Shown here in pieces: positions 44,846 to 55,726 of a stretch of DNA of 64,000 nt; position 1 is the stretch's first letter, and every line of letters starts with the position of its first letter. Both the position numbers and the translations under genes were made by a program. The notes below the pieces were generated by a model. The model saw nothing but the letters and a program-made list of their open reading frames with translations, ran no database searches and had not been told where the DNA came from. This DNA is from Marthasterias glacialis (Eukaryota; Echinodermata; Asteroidea; Forcipulatida; Asteriidae), in contig OU452229.1 in the NCBI GenBank assembly GCA_911728455.2, positions 9,166,811 to 9,230,810 of the forward strand, given 5' to 3'.

Positions 44846-45444
44846 CATAGAGCTATACATATTGACTAGCGCGCTAACTCTACATTGTATTGACCCAAGC
44901 CACATGACGTCATCATCACAATAATCTTAGCTGTGCCATTTTGGTGGTCAATGTATTACTGTGTTGTTCAGAGAAGTGCGCATTTTAGGCAACGCAGCGT
45001 TTACGCGTAAACCTATTGACCACAAAAATGGTAAGCGTGGCACAGTCGGCGCGTGTGACGTGCGTGCAAGGGTCAATGCACAACCGTTTTGAAGTCGCGC
45101 TGCACGCAGACATGTTTGGTCATGTGCGTCATTGAAGAAAGATTTTAATTTTCAAAGAACATTTGCCTGCGAGTATTCTGCATGTCTTGCGAGTGCGCGT
45201 CTATAGCTGCATGACGCAGCTCAAGCACACGTCAATATTTCAGTAAATGGTGCAAAAACAAAACAAAAAATCGTTGAGGCACGTTTTCAAACGCGCACGA
45301 GACGTGACACACGAGCGCATGCAGTAATAGATACGCGTGCGCTGAGGTTAAATCACGCGCATTAACTGACCGCGCGTCTTATTTCTGGTATAACTGATTC
45401 CATAACAATGCTAGCGCTCTAGTCAATATATATATAGCTCTATG
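44846..45444. mobile_element. CATAGAGCTATA inverted-repeat element with nested TTGACCC element
   Basis: The left end CATAGAGCTATACATATTGA and the right end CAATATATATATAGCTCTATG are inverted repeats, continuing inward to GACTAG and GCGCTAG-like blocks. The segment 44889-45070 matches the TTGACCC-ended element of the sulfotransferase intron. The ends resemble those of the insertion at 25218-25477. Confidence 0.65.
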
Positions 45445-45456
45445 GTTAAACTACAT

Positions 45457-46160
45457 TCATAAATACCCAAGTAAGTTTGGGACAATGTGGGCATTCCTAT
45501 TGGTTGAAAGGTGGTCACATGACTGTTTAAGACCGGTTTTAAACGGATGATAAAGACATAGCTGGAGCTGTGAAGGCGCGTTCTGCGCTCATTGTAGCCA
45601 CACGCGTTGGCGCACTATAGCGTATACGCGGGTGCTAATTTACGCGTAGCGCAATCAGTACATAGCGGTACTCAATGTAAAGTCTAATAATGCGCGCGCG
45701 TACGCGCAACCATATGAGCATTGACCCTTCGCGAAATGGAGCCCGAGGACGTGGCAAGAATTGAAAAATAGCTTTTCCAAAAAACACAACAGTTTCACGG
45801 ATTTTGCTACATTATTACGCTTTTTAACAAAAAGGGCTTTATGAATGGGAATAAAAGAGAAGTGACTCGGTCTTAAACAGCTGTTTAAAACCTTGCCGTG
45901 TGATAAAGGACCTCGCCTTCGGCTCAGTCCTTTATCACACGTCCACGACCCTGCCGGTTTTAAACGGCCGTTTAAGACCTCGGTCACCACTCTTTTATTC
46001 CCTTATTCATAAATACCCCAGTCAGTTTGGGAAAATTTGGGCATTCCTATTGGTTAAAAGGTGGTCACATGCTTGTTTAAGAACGGTTTTAAACGGATGA
46101 TAAAGACATAGCTGGAGCTGTCGAAGGCGCGTTCTGCGCTCATTATAGCCACTAGCGGGA
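45457..46160. mobile_element. TTCATAAATACCC element, copies 2 and 3 in tandem
   Basis: 45457-45860 matches the element at 12960-13345, from TTCATAAATACCCAAGTAAG to GGGCTTTATGAATGGGAA. A second copy starts at about 46005 with TTCATAAATACCCCAGTCAG and is cut near 46160. Between them, GTGTGATAAAGGACCTCG and CGGCTCAGTCCTTTATCACAC form a small stem. Confidence 0.65.
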
Positions 46161-46700
46161 CCCATGCGAAGCGCGGGTCCCGCTAGTTGAGTAAAACGGG
46201 GGGGGGGGGGGGGGGTTAGTAGGCCTACACTGAAAATTTACACCTGTTTTACATTAAGCGCTGTCGACAGCCTCATAAAGATTTATACAATGACAACAGT
46301 AAAGTCAAGAACATGAAATGTTATCCTGCGCTCCCCTCTCTCGCGATCCCCTATCTCCTATTTCCTTGTGTTCCCGTCCCGTGTTCCTGTCCCCCCGACC
46401 CCGTTTTTTAGTTAATAAAAATAAAAAATCTTAGTAAGAGTTGTCGGTTCTTGTTGTTTATGTATAATAAATTTAACATGTTATAGTAACAGTCACATTT
46501 TATTGGCGTCTGTTTAATGTTTTTTCCTTTTTTTGTTTGACCTCTATTTAACTATAAAAAATGGAGAACAACCAATTATAGTAATATTTCTGTATTGTTT
46601 TTTTAAGGTCTTCTTGGTAAATTTCGGCAAAAGTGTATTCAATTTCTTTTTCATGCGTTCGAATTGAAGTGTTTTTGCCAGATCAGTTGTTCTGGCGGGC
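46161..46700. other. Intergenic, nothing recognised
   Basis: It contains a G-run at 46198-46215. No gene signal is visible. Confidence 0.4.
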
Positions 46701-46714
46701 GGGCGGGCAGGCAA

Positions 46715-46905
46715 ACGAACGACCGACCGACCGACCGACCGACCGACCGACCGACCGACCAAACAAACAAACAAACAAACAAACAAACAAACAAACAAAC
46801 AAACAAACAAGCAAACAAGCAAACAAGCAAACAAACAAGCAAACAGACAAACAGACAAACAGACAAACAGACAAACAGACAAACAAACAAACTAACTAAC
46901 TAATA
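46715..46905. repeat. Tetranucleotide arrays (GACC)n, (AAAC)n, (AGAC)n
   Basis: Successive runs of GACC, CAAA and CAGACAAA blocks. They give false open frames on both strands (PTDR, KQTN or CLFV repeats). Confidence 0.95.
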
Positions 46906-47535
46906 AACAACTTAATACGCAAATAAACAAACACCCCAACACCACACACCACTCCCACAAACACACTAAAACGGCATATTTCTACATCCCCAGCGTAATT
47001 TAACCAAATCAAAACAGGTTAGAGAATAGGCATTTTGTTTAATTACATTCCTTTTTTACATCCCTGTGGAGACATATTTTTTTCTTTCCTTTGTCCCTGT
47101 ACTTAATATCCTCCCATAGACTTTGTACATACAATTCCCTGTGGAGCATCCCTCTCTGTGGAGAACAATTATTCTTGCCTTTCCCTTTTGTTCTAAGACT
47201 CCACAAGGCAGTGAGTATGTGTTCACACCCCCACACACAATAAAGCGGCATAAGAATTGCGTATAATAAAAACAAATACGTGCCAGGGTATCCTACATAA
47301 GTGTGTGCACAGATCATGTTTTTTTTAAACATAATTTCCTGCACGTCTCGACCCTTAGTGAACACTGACGTCACACAGCAACGCGCGGCCCTTACACAGC
47401 AACGCGCCCCCCATAACAGAGAAAAAACCCCCATGAAAACACATTTATAGTTTATTACACGTCTCGGATCGTTATCTATGTTCCGTACAAATTTTACGGC
47501 ATTCCCCAGATGAATAATGAGCGAGCCTTTTATGG

Positions 47536-47538
<3 letters not shown>

Positions 47539-47577
<39 letters not shown>
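47539..47577. repeat. (AC)n microsatellite
   Basis: About 19 AC dinucleotides. A G-run at 47789-47807 lies downstream. Confidence 0.95.
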
Positions 47578-47579
<2 letters not shown>

Positions 47580-47857
47580 ATACATGTCTACACTGCAGAG
47601 TGAGGACATACTTTTCATCCTATCCAATGGAGGACATTGCCAACAGTTGAATTGTACCTATCGATGTGAGGACATAACACATGAACCCCTTTTCTTGCGG
47701 TTGAGTAATGTGATAAGAATACGAATGTGTATTCTAGCCTTCCATGGAATGTTTTTGTGGATGGTACATGTATTTTCTTCTTCTTGGGTGGGGGGGGGGG
47801 GGGGGGGCTTACAGAGTGACTCTACGTTATGACTGTACTTTGGTGGTGCATTACACC

Positions 47858-48090
47858 TTACATTTGTTGAAGTTTCATTGTATTTCTACAAAAGTCTTTA
47901 ATGTTCCTCCAAGTTCGCGTCTGCAATGCCACAAGACAGGACGTTTCGATGTCGTGTTTTCCGGGAAGTTTCTTCAGCAAAAAGAATCTCTGCAAGCACT
48001 CCAATACGTCTTTCTTCTCCTCGGCAGTCCAGGGGCGACGCTTGATTTGTCGAGCTTTTGGAGTTGCAGCTTTTGCAGTTGGTGGCCTTC
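47858..48090 (-). CDS. Last exon of a SANT-like / PGK-motif protein
   Basis: On the minus strand one open frame runs from an acceptor-like GTGTGTTGTAG to a TAA at 47858-47860, about 77 residues. It reads GRPPTAKAATPKARQIKRRP, then WTAEEKKDVLECLQRFF, KKLPGKHDIETSCL and TRTWRNIKDFCRNTM. The pattern W-[ST]-x-E-E-K ... P-G-K ... C ... R-x-W-x-x-I-K recurs, as I remember it, at the C-terminus of many uncharacterised aquatic-animal proteins, often near transposons; it resembles a SANT/Myb helix set. The basic N-terminal part suits a nuclear DNA-binding protein. Here the usual second Cys of the PGK-x-x-C motif is replaced (HDIETSC). Upstream exons were not found. Function unknown. Confidence 0.5.
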
Positions 48091-48299
48091 CTACAACACA
48101 CAGGAACGAACGGGAAAGATAAGATACATAATCAAACGGGGCCTATTCACAACAACAAATTTAACTTTTCACCGATGTGAGATTTACTCCCTGAGTAAAT
48201 CAATCAGCAATTTAGCACAAAATAAATAACAAATTGCGCCTCCCCGGTCCCCGTACATCCCGAAATACCCCGGTCCTGATAGGTTGAAGTGAAACCCAA

Positions 48300-49220
48300 T
48301 ATGCAATGTGACCCTTTCTTGGCACAGATCAAACAGGTGGTAGCAGAACAGATGAACCAGTATAGAGGTTCTTAATATTTAGACACGAGTAGAGGCAGTC
48401 TTGGTATCAAAGGAACCCACGGAATAAACGAAATCACAAAACGGGCCACATTTCACGGTCATTTGTTTCAACTGCCAAGGGGTGGGACACCCCAATCCCC
48501 GATACCACGAATCAATAAACTGATTCCAGGAGATAGGGTCCTTAGGACCTGAATGGAGGCCGCCCCAAAAGGGTCACCAGATAAAGAAATAGAGACAAAG
48601 AAACCAAAGCTAGAAGTTGAGTCGCACCAGCGATGGACTCGTCGGACTTTGAAGCTTTTTGGCGCAGAAAAGGATTGTTCATGACAGGAGCCGTACGGGT
48701 GGTACCGACATCTATTTTCTTATCGATACGGCCACCGTCATGTCAGAGACCGCTCTTTATAATTATGATTCCACGCGAGTCAAGGCCGCAGTTTATGGCC
48801 TGCTGGTGATTTATTAGGGCATCAAGTTTAATTGTGCTTTTAACAATCAACATTGACACTCAAATTTGCCGTGCGACAATACCAGTGCATGCTGTGGTGA
48901 CGGATACGGGTGTTCCAGCCATACTTAAATATGGATTTTCTTCTGCAGTCGCAAGGAGAAATAAATTCTAGGACCTTGGAATTGATCATAAACGGATAGC
49001 GTTATCAGTGCAATATCACTTAAATAGGACCCTTGCTCTGGGCTGTACGTATACAGCACATAATCCTAGATATCAGGGTCCGCTGGGGCGGACAATTTTC
49101 AGAGCTCCATAATTCACTAAATTTTACCTGTAAGAAGCTACAAAGCTCACTTAACATTCCATGGCTGCAATCATTTTTGGGGCAGTGGGTTTTGGATGTC
49201 AGATATTACCCATAAATCCG
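48300..49220. other. Intergenic, nothing recognised
   Basis: No repeat family or coding exon was recognised. Upstream exons of the SANT-like gene would be expected here on the minus strand but none is clear. Confidence 0.35.
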
Positions 49221-49229
49221 TTATTTTCG

Positions 49230-50310
49230 TGATTTAATTCAGCTCTCGACGGTAAAAAGTTTCCGTTTTGTTTGCAATCGTACCTAGCTCTAACTTGCTA
49301 CAACTTCCAAACGCTTTGTAAACAAACCTGGGCATAAGGACAACTAACCAAAGCTTGCACTAGGTATTGTTCCAAAGGTCACGTAGGGGTCATTAAATTT
49401 AAATAAGAGAACGTGCTCTTTTCCACAATCCTGTCGAATATAGCCAGGTTTGGTCTGATGATACATCTTGACCAGAGTCACAAGGTGAGCTGATAGTTGT
49501 GCTTTGTGAAGCACATTATTGTGCTTTACTTTTTCTTCCTTACGATGTCAAGCGATCAGCATAAAAATGGCTATAACTTCCAAACGCTTAAGCCAATTGC
49601 AACCAAACTTGGACACAACGACAACTGATCAATGCTTGTACTAGATATTGGGTCAAAAGTCACATACGTATTAAGTAGGGTCATTAGAGGGCAGTTTTTA
49701 TCCAGTCGAAGCCAAACTTTGGGTCATCCCTGGACCATGCTTATCATTATGGGGGTGTACGCAGAATTGGGTCAAAGGTCACATAGGCTGATTCTATTTG
49801 CTGATGTCATGTGATCAGCCTGAACATCGCTATAACTTCCAAACGCTTTAGCTTGTAACCAAACTTGGACATAAAGACAACTGACCACAGCTTGTACTAC
49901 GTACTGGTCAAAGGTCACCTAGAGGCCACGCATTTAACTAAAGTAGGGGAAAATGCTCTCTTTCAACAATCCTTCCGAATTTAGCCATTATTTGGTTACA
50001 TGCATTTTGATCACAGCCCAATGTAGGGTCCGCTGACAGTTGTGCTTTGTCAAGCACAATCTTTGTGCTCTATAGTTCATCTTCTTCTTTCTTACGATGT
50101 CACGTGATCAGCAGGAAATTGGCTATAACTTCCAAACGCTTCAGCCAGTTGTAACTGAACTTGGACATAATGAAAACTGACCAAAGCTTGTTCTAGGTTT
50201 TGGGTTAAAAGGAACCTACAGGTCACATGGGGGTCAATTAACTGAAATAAGGGACAATGCTCTTCATCACAATCCTGCCGAATTTAGCCATATTTGGTAT
50301 TATGCATCTC
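49230..50310. repeat. Tandem repeat of about 280 bp, four diverged copies
   Basis: The core TATAACTTCCAAACGCTT recurs near 49300, 49570, 49830 and 50125. Each is followed by AACTTGGACATAA, GACAACTGACCAAAGCTTG and TTGGGTCAAAGGTCAC blocks. Copies differ by small indels. Non-coding. Confidence 0.85.
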
Positions 50311-50317
50311 GAACAGA

Positions 50318-50515
50318 ATTTTTGAATTTTTATCAACAAAAGAAATGTCCGACCATCAACGACACTGTCCGAATGTTGACGACGAGTTCGGAGCATTTCG
50401 TATATTTTCGGAAAAGGAGGAATTCCTCCTTTTTTGTCACGTGACATTTGGGTGATACCTGACCCTAAAATCGACAGAGAATAGTCGGAGACTTTTTGGT
50501 CTGGGAACCAGACTA
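50318..50515. repeat. Dispersed repeat, uninterrupted copy of the 25.1-kb repeat
   Basis: It carries ATGTCCGACCATCAACGACA, GGAAAAGGAGGAATTCCTCC and CCTAAAATCGACAGAGAA in the same order as 25085-25545, but without the CCATAG-ended insert. Confidence 0.75.
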
Positions 50516-50924
50516 TGTGATGTACCACTTTTGACGTGGAGAGTGAAGTCAAAAACGTAACGCGAATTTTAGAGGTAAACATCACTTTTGAGCGACATCC
50601 CGAGGGGTAACATGAAGATTTGTGATTTGTTATGTGACTGCTTTCAACCCATGAAATTATAACATTTAATATACCATGGTACAACAAAATTATTTGTCGG
50701 ACACATGGGTCGTACATAATGGTTTGTTGGACACAATGTGTTGGATATAATGGTGTCGGATATAATGATTCAACATTATCAGCAGACATACTGGTCTGAG
50801 TCGGACATAGAGGTGCGTAGCACATGTCCCCTTCACGGTAACTGAAAAATCGCGTGAACTCATGTGGGCGAGCACTTGTGACGGCAGCCAATACTATTGT
50901 TTGGTTATTCTCGTCCTGAGGGTT

Positions 50925-51275
50925 AGTACATCTTAGTCACTGACGCCAGCGGAACAGGCATTGGCACTGTCTCAAATGCAAGTAGGGACGGAGAAGGTAA
51001 TTGCCATCATGCAAGTCGAGCATTGTCAACACTGGAGAATAACTACTGTGTTTCAAGACGAGCAAACTGCTGACGGTGGTTCACTTCCTCAAACACTTTA
51101 AGCAGTATGTGTACAGTCGACGGATCATTGTCCAAACAGACCATGAATCATTTAATACTGGGCTGAGAGATTTCCGTAAACCGGAAGGTCAATTAGCAAG
51201 ATGGCTACAGGTGATGGGAGAGTGCGACTACTCCATTGTGTACCGTCCAAGCCAAAGGCTTTTATTAAAATGACG
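50925..51275 (+). pseudogene. Ty3/gypsy-type RNase H relic
   Basis: The plus strand reads LVTDASGTGIGTV at about 50932-50970, HHASRALSTLENNYCVSRR at about 51008-51060, then after a frameshift VVHFLKHFKQYVYSRRIIVQ, TDHESFNTGLRDF, EGQLARWLQVM and YSIVYRPSQ. This is the order of an LTR retrotransposon RNase H domain with its first Asp (TDAS) and the TDH motif. The shift at about 51062 and absence of RT, integrase and LTRs show a dead fragment. Confidence 0.85.
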
Positions 51276-51365
51276 ATGGTTTGTTCAGGCAACCTTGTAA
51301 CTCTTCGGGAGGAATTTATGGCAAAACTGCATAGTGATTTCGTGCATTACATTACGTGCAGTTAA

Positions 51366-51926
51366 CTACGGAGCCCCTAAGGGGACATACTTTTTTTTTT
51401 TCGTTCCCTCGAAATAATATTTCGTTCCCTCGAAATAATATTTCGTCCCCTCAAAATAATATTTCGTCCCCTCGAAATAATATTTCGTTCCCTCGAAATA
51501 ATATTTCGTTCCCTCGAAATAATATTTCGTTCCCTCGTGCACGTGACGTCCCTCGTGTACGTGTTGAACTCCCTTCTACACACACTACACACACTTCATA
51601 AATAATTCGTTTTAAATCGAAAACAAAATGCCATAGGCCTACCAAACAATAAGAACACAATGTAATACCTGCAGTCACTGCAATGATCCGTCCAGTACTC
51701 AGTAGTCTGCACGCACGAATGACACTGCAACTGTACAACCATACACGTACACGAGGGACGTCACGTGCACGAGGGAACAAAATATTATTTCGAGGGAACG
51801 AAATATTATTTCGAGGTGACGAAACATTATTTCGAGGGAACGAAATATTATTTCGAGGGAACGAAATATTATTTCGAGGGAACGAAAAAAGAAAGAAAAA
51901 AGAATGTCCCCTTAGGGGCTCCGTAG
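51366..51926. mobile_element. TTAA-flanked element with inverted arrays of 21-bp repeats
   Basis: Perfect inverted ends CTACGGAGCCCCTAAGGGGA and TCCCCTTAGGGGCTCCGTAG are flanked by TTAA at 51362-51365 and 51927-51930. Inside the left end are about seven units of CGTTCCCTCGAAATAATATT and inside the right end about six units of the complement. Both arrays then continue into CGTGCACGTGACGTCCCTCG and its complement. The middle, about 200 bp, is unique. The TTAA target suggests piggyBac mobilisation. No ORF of its own. Confidence 0.92.
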
Positions 51927-51930
51927 TTAA

Positions 51931-53750
51931 CAACCCTGAACATCTCATCAAGGAAGAAAGACGCCTAGGAAACCCCCAGCCATTTTGCTATAAAAACACG
52001 TGTCCAATAGCTGGCATTGTTCTTAGTGTAGGTGTTGGACTTCACCCACAAAATTGAACTGTTCTACTTATCTTTATCTTATTCTATTTGTTTATAAATG
52101 TAAGAAAACCAAGTGCCCTCAGTGTTCAAGTGTGTAATCCAACTTCATGATTTGCATACTAACAATAACAATTTAAAGTTTGTGTCCACGACTTTAACTA
52201 GCTCTTTTCTGTTAGCTTTCAGCAGGGAAAGAGCATTATTGATTTCCATTGGTAATTCTCGAGTCTATGTTGTAGGGAGCATGGCTCTGGCCATGCTTCT
52301 AGTGTTATTTATGTGGGAGGGTTATAGGAAACTCCCTGTGAGTAGATTGTCTTGTTACTAATCATCTCATCAGAGAAATATTGTATTTTTGAAGACTCTG
52401 ATAGTGATACATGGATAGAATCGTTTCTTGAAAATTTGTGTATACGGTAGCGTGTAGCTTGCCACGTTGACACTTGATCTTTGCATTGTATTTGTACTTA
52501 TTAATACTAGTTGTATTTTAATCTACTGTGGCTGTAACTGTGCTGTTGTAATGTTTGAGAAGTCTAAGAAGTCGTTGTGCATTTTGTTATGTATGTTGTG
52601 AATGCTCTTCCTTTTTAATTAGAGGACCGGCCTCCTTCCCGTATTTCTACATAAATTCAAAGAACATTTGGAATACGTGCTGGTGTGGTGCTCCTGCTAG
52701 AACTGATCTCACTATAACAAGAAAACTAGCTATTTAAAACCGCTTTTATCAATGACGCAATGCACCGACCAATATTGTTCCCTCACCACACCGTGTTTAC
52801 AATGCAACACAAGCCAATTACTTCCACCTCCTGCCATAGCAACAGTACGGGGTCTAACGCACATTTCGTACTATACGGATTGGATTTTCAACAATATTTC
52901 TTCAAAATCGTATTCTAATGAACGTTTCAACCGAAAAGTTGTAGTTTTTCAAAAATTTTACATTTTTGAATGTTGGTAGTAAATGTCGGTATAAGTTCTT
53001 TGTTCACATTCTAAACTTTGCCGTTGCCAACTGCTTTTCGCAGGTATTGAAAATGGTACGGTGTTCTCGTGAAAGACAATTTACGTAATCCTAGTAAATA
53101 TTGTGCACAGTGTAATAGAGACCGACGAACTTTAGTACATGATTTGTATGTTTTGTTAGTTATAACGTATTGATTGGTGGCAAACGACGTTGATAGGCCG
53201 TTGCATTTTCACTTACTAATTCTTCATCGGGGAAAAAAATTACGAAGTGTAAAATTCCAATGAAGTTCACAGGACAGAGTGCGCATTACAGCGCCCCCAC
53301 ACGAAGAGATTATGAACCGGCTCTGTCCCTAAAGAGCTGTTTCCCCTTTACAAAAAAATTGTACCGGTCTGTCGATTTGATGTTGGAAATCTTGTGACTT
53401 ATCTTGATGAGTCAATAATACATCGGGACATTACAGTAATGGTTTGTAGTATGTTTGATTTTATTGCCAACAATTATTCGTAAAACAGAATTTGAGGATG
53501 TTTTACAGTAATGATTAATTTTTATTTAATACTTACTATAAGAACTTCTACAACGTGCCCTTTTCAAACCAATTTGCACATAATTTGGGCCTTCACAGAC
53601 TATAATTTGAATGCTCGCAAAACGTTGGAGTGTGTTGTTATTCATTGCCAGGTGGTAGTAGTATCCATTATAACATCCGGTATAATGAACACACTTGCAA
53701 ACCAAAACAGTTATGATTGATTTCAAATAGATAGCGGGCGATGAATTATA
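51931..53750. other. Intergenic, one possible signal-peptide exon
   Basis: No gene is certain. At about 52279-52335 the plus strand reads MALAMLLVLFMWEGYRKLP followed by a GTGAGT donor, which could be a signal-anchor exon, but no partner exon was found in the window. Confidence 0.25.
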
Positions 53751-53764
53751 TTGCTAATTGTTAA

Positions 53765-53960
53765 CACACATATTTACCCAATTCACATCATCACCACAAT
53801 ATAGTCCTGTTTGCATCATTTTGAGAATCAATGCCCCCCGTGTGTTCTCTATGGTTATACAGTGTAGTGCGCATTTTAGGCGACGTAAACGAATGAATTC
53901 CCAAAATGGCGAACGGATACCAGGAGTAGCCGCGTGTGACGTTGTGCTAGGGATAAATAC
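53765..53960. repeat. Diverged TTGACCC-family copy
   Basis: It contains CCCAATTCACATCATCACCA, TAGTGCGCATTTTAGGCGAC and GTAGCCGCGTGTGACGT in the order of the copies at 39.51 and 44.89 kb. Ends are not clear. Confidence 0.5.
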
Positions 53961-55399
53961 AGACCCTTCCTGTCCATAATATACATTTAAGAAACTTGTC
54001 TAGCATACGTAGTATCCAATAATAAATACATATTTAAACACGTTGTATTTATCGTACACTTACATACGACTAAAGAGAAGTTATTAACACATCTTACCGA
54101 AAGGGTGGACATTTTCTTTATCTACTCACAGACGTTGCATTATACACGACACACATAAAACTGTGTAGTTTTAAATAGGCTTACATTTAAGGGTTAACTT
54201 TATTCTGATTAAAGCTACGTCTCGCTTTATTTGAATACTTTCTGTAAAATTTAAATATAGCTGTATGCCACTTCTTTATGCCTTTAAATACATAATATCA
54301 GTTGTCTGACCGTTCGTATCAGGCACCCCTCGGAAAATAAATACAAAACATACAAGATAAAAGAAAATCAAAACAATAACATAATTATAAACATTTGAAA
54401 AACAAGATTAAAAGAAAAGTGCGTGCAGAAAACATCCTCCGCCATAGCATGTATCATTAAAAAAAAAGTAGTATTACCATTCTCACCTGCCTTTACCAAT
54501 TTAGAGAACAACTCAACCATAGATGACGTATTATAAGACTTGACCTCCTGACGTACCTTTTAAAACTAATATTGATACCAAGTTTGTTACAAATCTCCAG
54601 CTGATCCAAAAGAACCTCAACATTTCCACTCATTTTCTGATGGTTTGTTATAGCAGTAACAATAAAGAAACGAATTTCGAAAAGTTTAACAAGCCCTCGT
54701 GCTAATAGGACCACTTCAAAATTATAGGCCCATTTGTTAGTAATTCATTCCACTTTTAAACATTGTTCACAAAACAGAGAGGAAAAATTCACTTCGCAGG
54801 TAGACAATAGACTAAAGTTTGAGATTAGGTAAGCATCAAATAAAGCGTTATATCTTCTGTATGTCAATGGCGTGGTGGAGGGCAATGGGGGCGACTTGTG
54901 GTTGTAGGTCACGGGGTTGAACACCTATATCATGGCTATACCGATGTATTTTCACTTTATGAAAAAGGGGGAAAAGGGTCATAAAGAAAAATCGTACAAA
55001 AATTTAGTATTTCTTAATTCTAACTTAAGAAGATACAATCTTGCCTGTGACTCCACTCAACTCATGCATGATAGTCGAGAACGCAGTGGCAAGTTTGGAG
55101 GTCAATGAAACACAACCGGGTTTTTGAAATACAGTGAGCTATCAGTTTGCCTAGTATACCTTCACAACGTACATACTTATAAAATACATAAAGCGTCCAA
55201 GTTAGTTAAACAACGGGTTTTGTTTGAAAAAATAGTTCAACCTTGAAACGAGGTTTTGTCAGAAGTATTCCTTGTTTGTAAAATTATGATATTTACATGC
55301 AAGGCTTTGGGAATTTGTGTTTAAGTAAAAGGCTCCAATTTCCATTTTGTCGACTGTTTTTTAATGTCGCGGCAAACTGCTGTAAATCCCAGCACAACA
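53961..55399. other. Intergenic, nothing recognised
   Basis: AT-rich sequence with no gene signal or family match seen. Confidence 0.4.
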
Positions 55400-55726
55400 G
55401 GCCGTGTCCGAATTGGAGACTTTTGAGACGCTAGCGGGCGTCCCGCAGACCGGTCCTTTTCCATTGTTCTCAGCGATGAAAACAATGGAAAAGGACCGGT
55501 CTGCGGGACGCCCGCTAGCGTCTCAAAAGTCTCCCATTGTTGGCTACAGTTATCACCACGTCAAAATGCAATAAAAGCACAAGTAAGTTCCCGCAGCCGC
55601 CAAGACACGGCCTATGCAGCCTCTCTACCACCATAGGTAGCCAAGGGTGTTACCATGGGCGTTCTATACTAAAACGCGGGTTCTGGTGATGGCCAAGCCT
55701 CGGCTGAAGCCGTATCAGACACGGCC
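55400..55726. mobile_element. GGCCGTGTC-ended element containing a perfect hairpin
   Basis: GGCCGTGTCCGA at 55400 and TCAGACACGGCC at 55715-55726 form imperfect ends, and a further CAAGACACGGCC lies at about 55601-55613. Near the left end sits the perfect 54-bp-arm hairpin listed next. No ORF. Confidence 0.55.
55415..55534. repeat. Perfect hairpin, 54-bp arms, 12-base loop
   Basis: 55415-55468 and 55481-55534 are exact reverse complements over 54 bases. The arms include GACGCTAGCGGGCGTCCCGC and CCGGTCCTTTTCCATTGTT. The arms are GC-rich against an AT-rich background. Confidence 0.97.

Noticed and set aside
46544-46905. Frames of 67-112 codons (VCLFVCLF, PTDRPTDR)
   Set aside because: Simple tetranucleotide repeats.
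47744-48229. 161-codon plus-strand frame
   Set aside because: The opposite strand carries the conserved SANT-like domain; the plus frame starts in a G-run and has no family match.
50238-50891. 217-codon minus-strand frame
   Set aside because: It spans a dispersed repeat and unrelated sequence, has no family match and no splice context.
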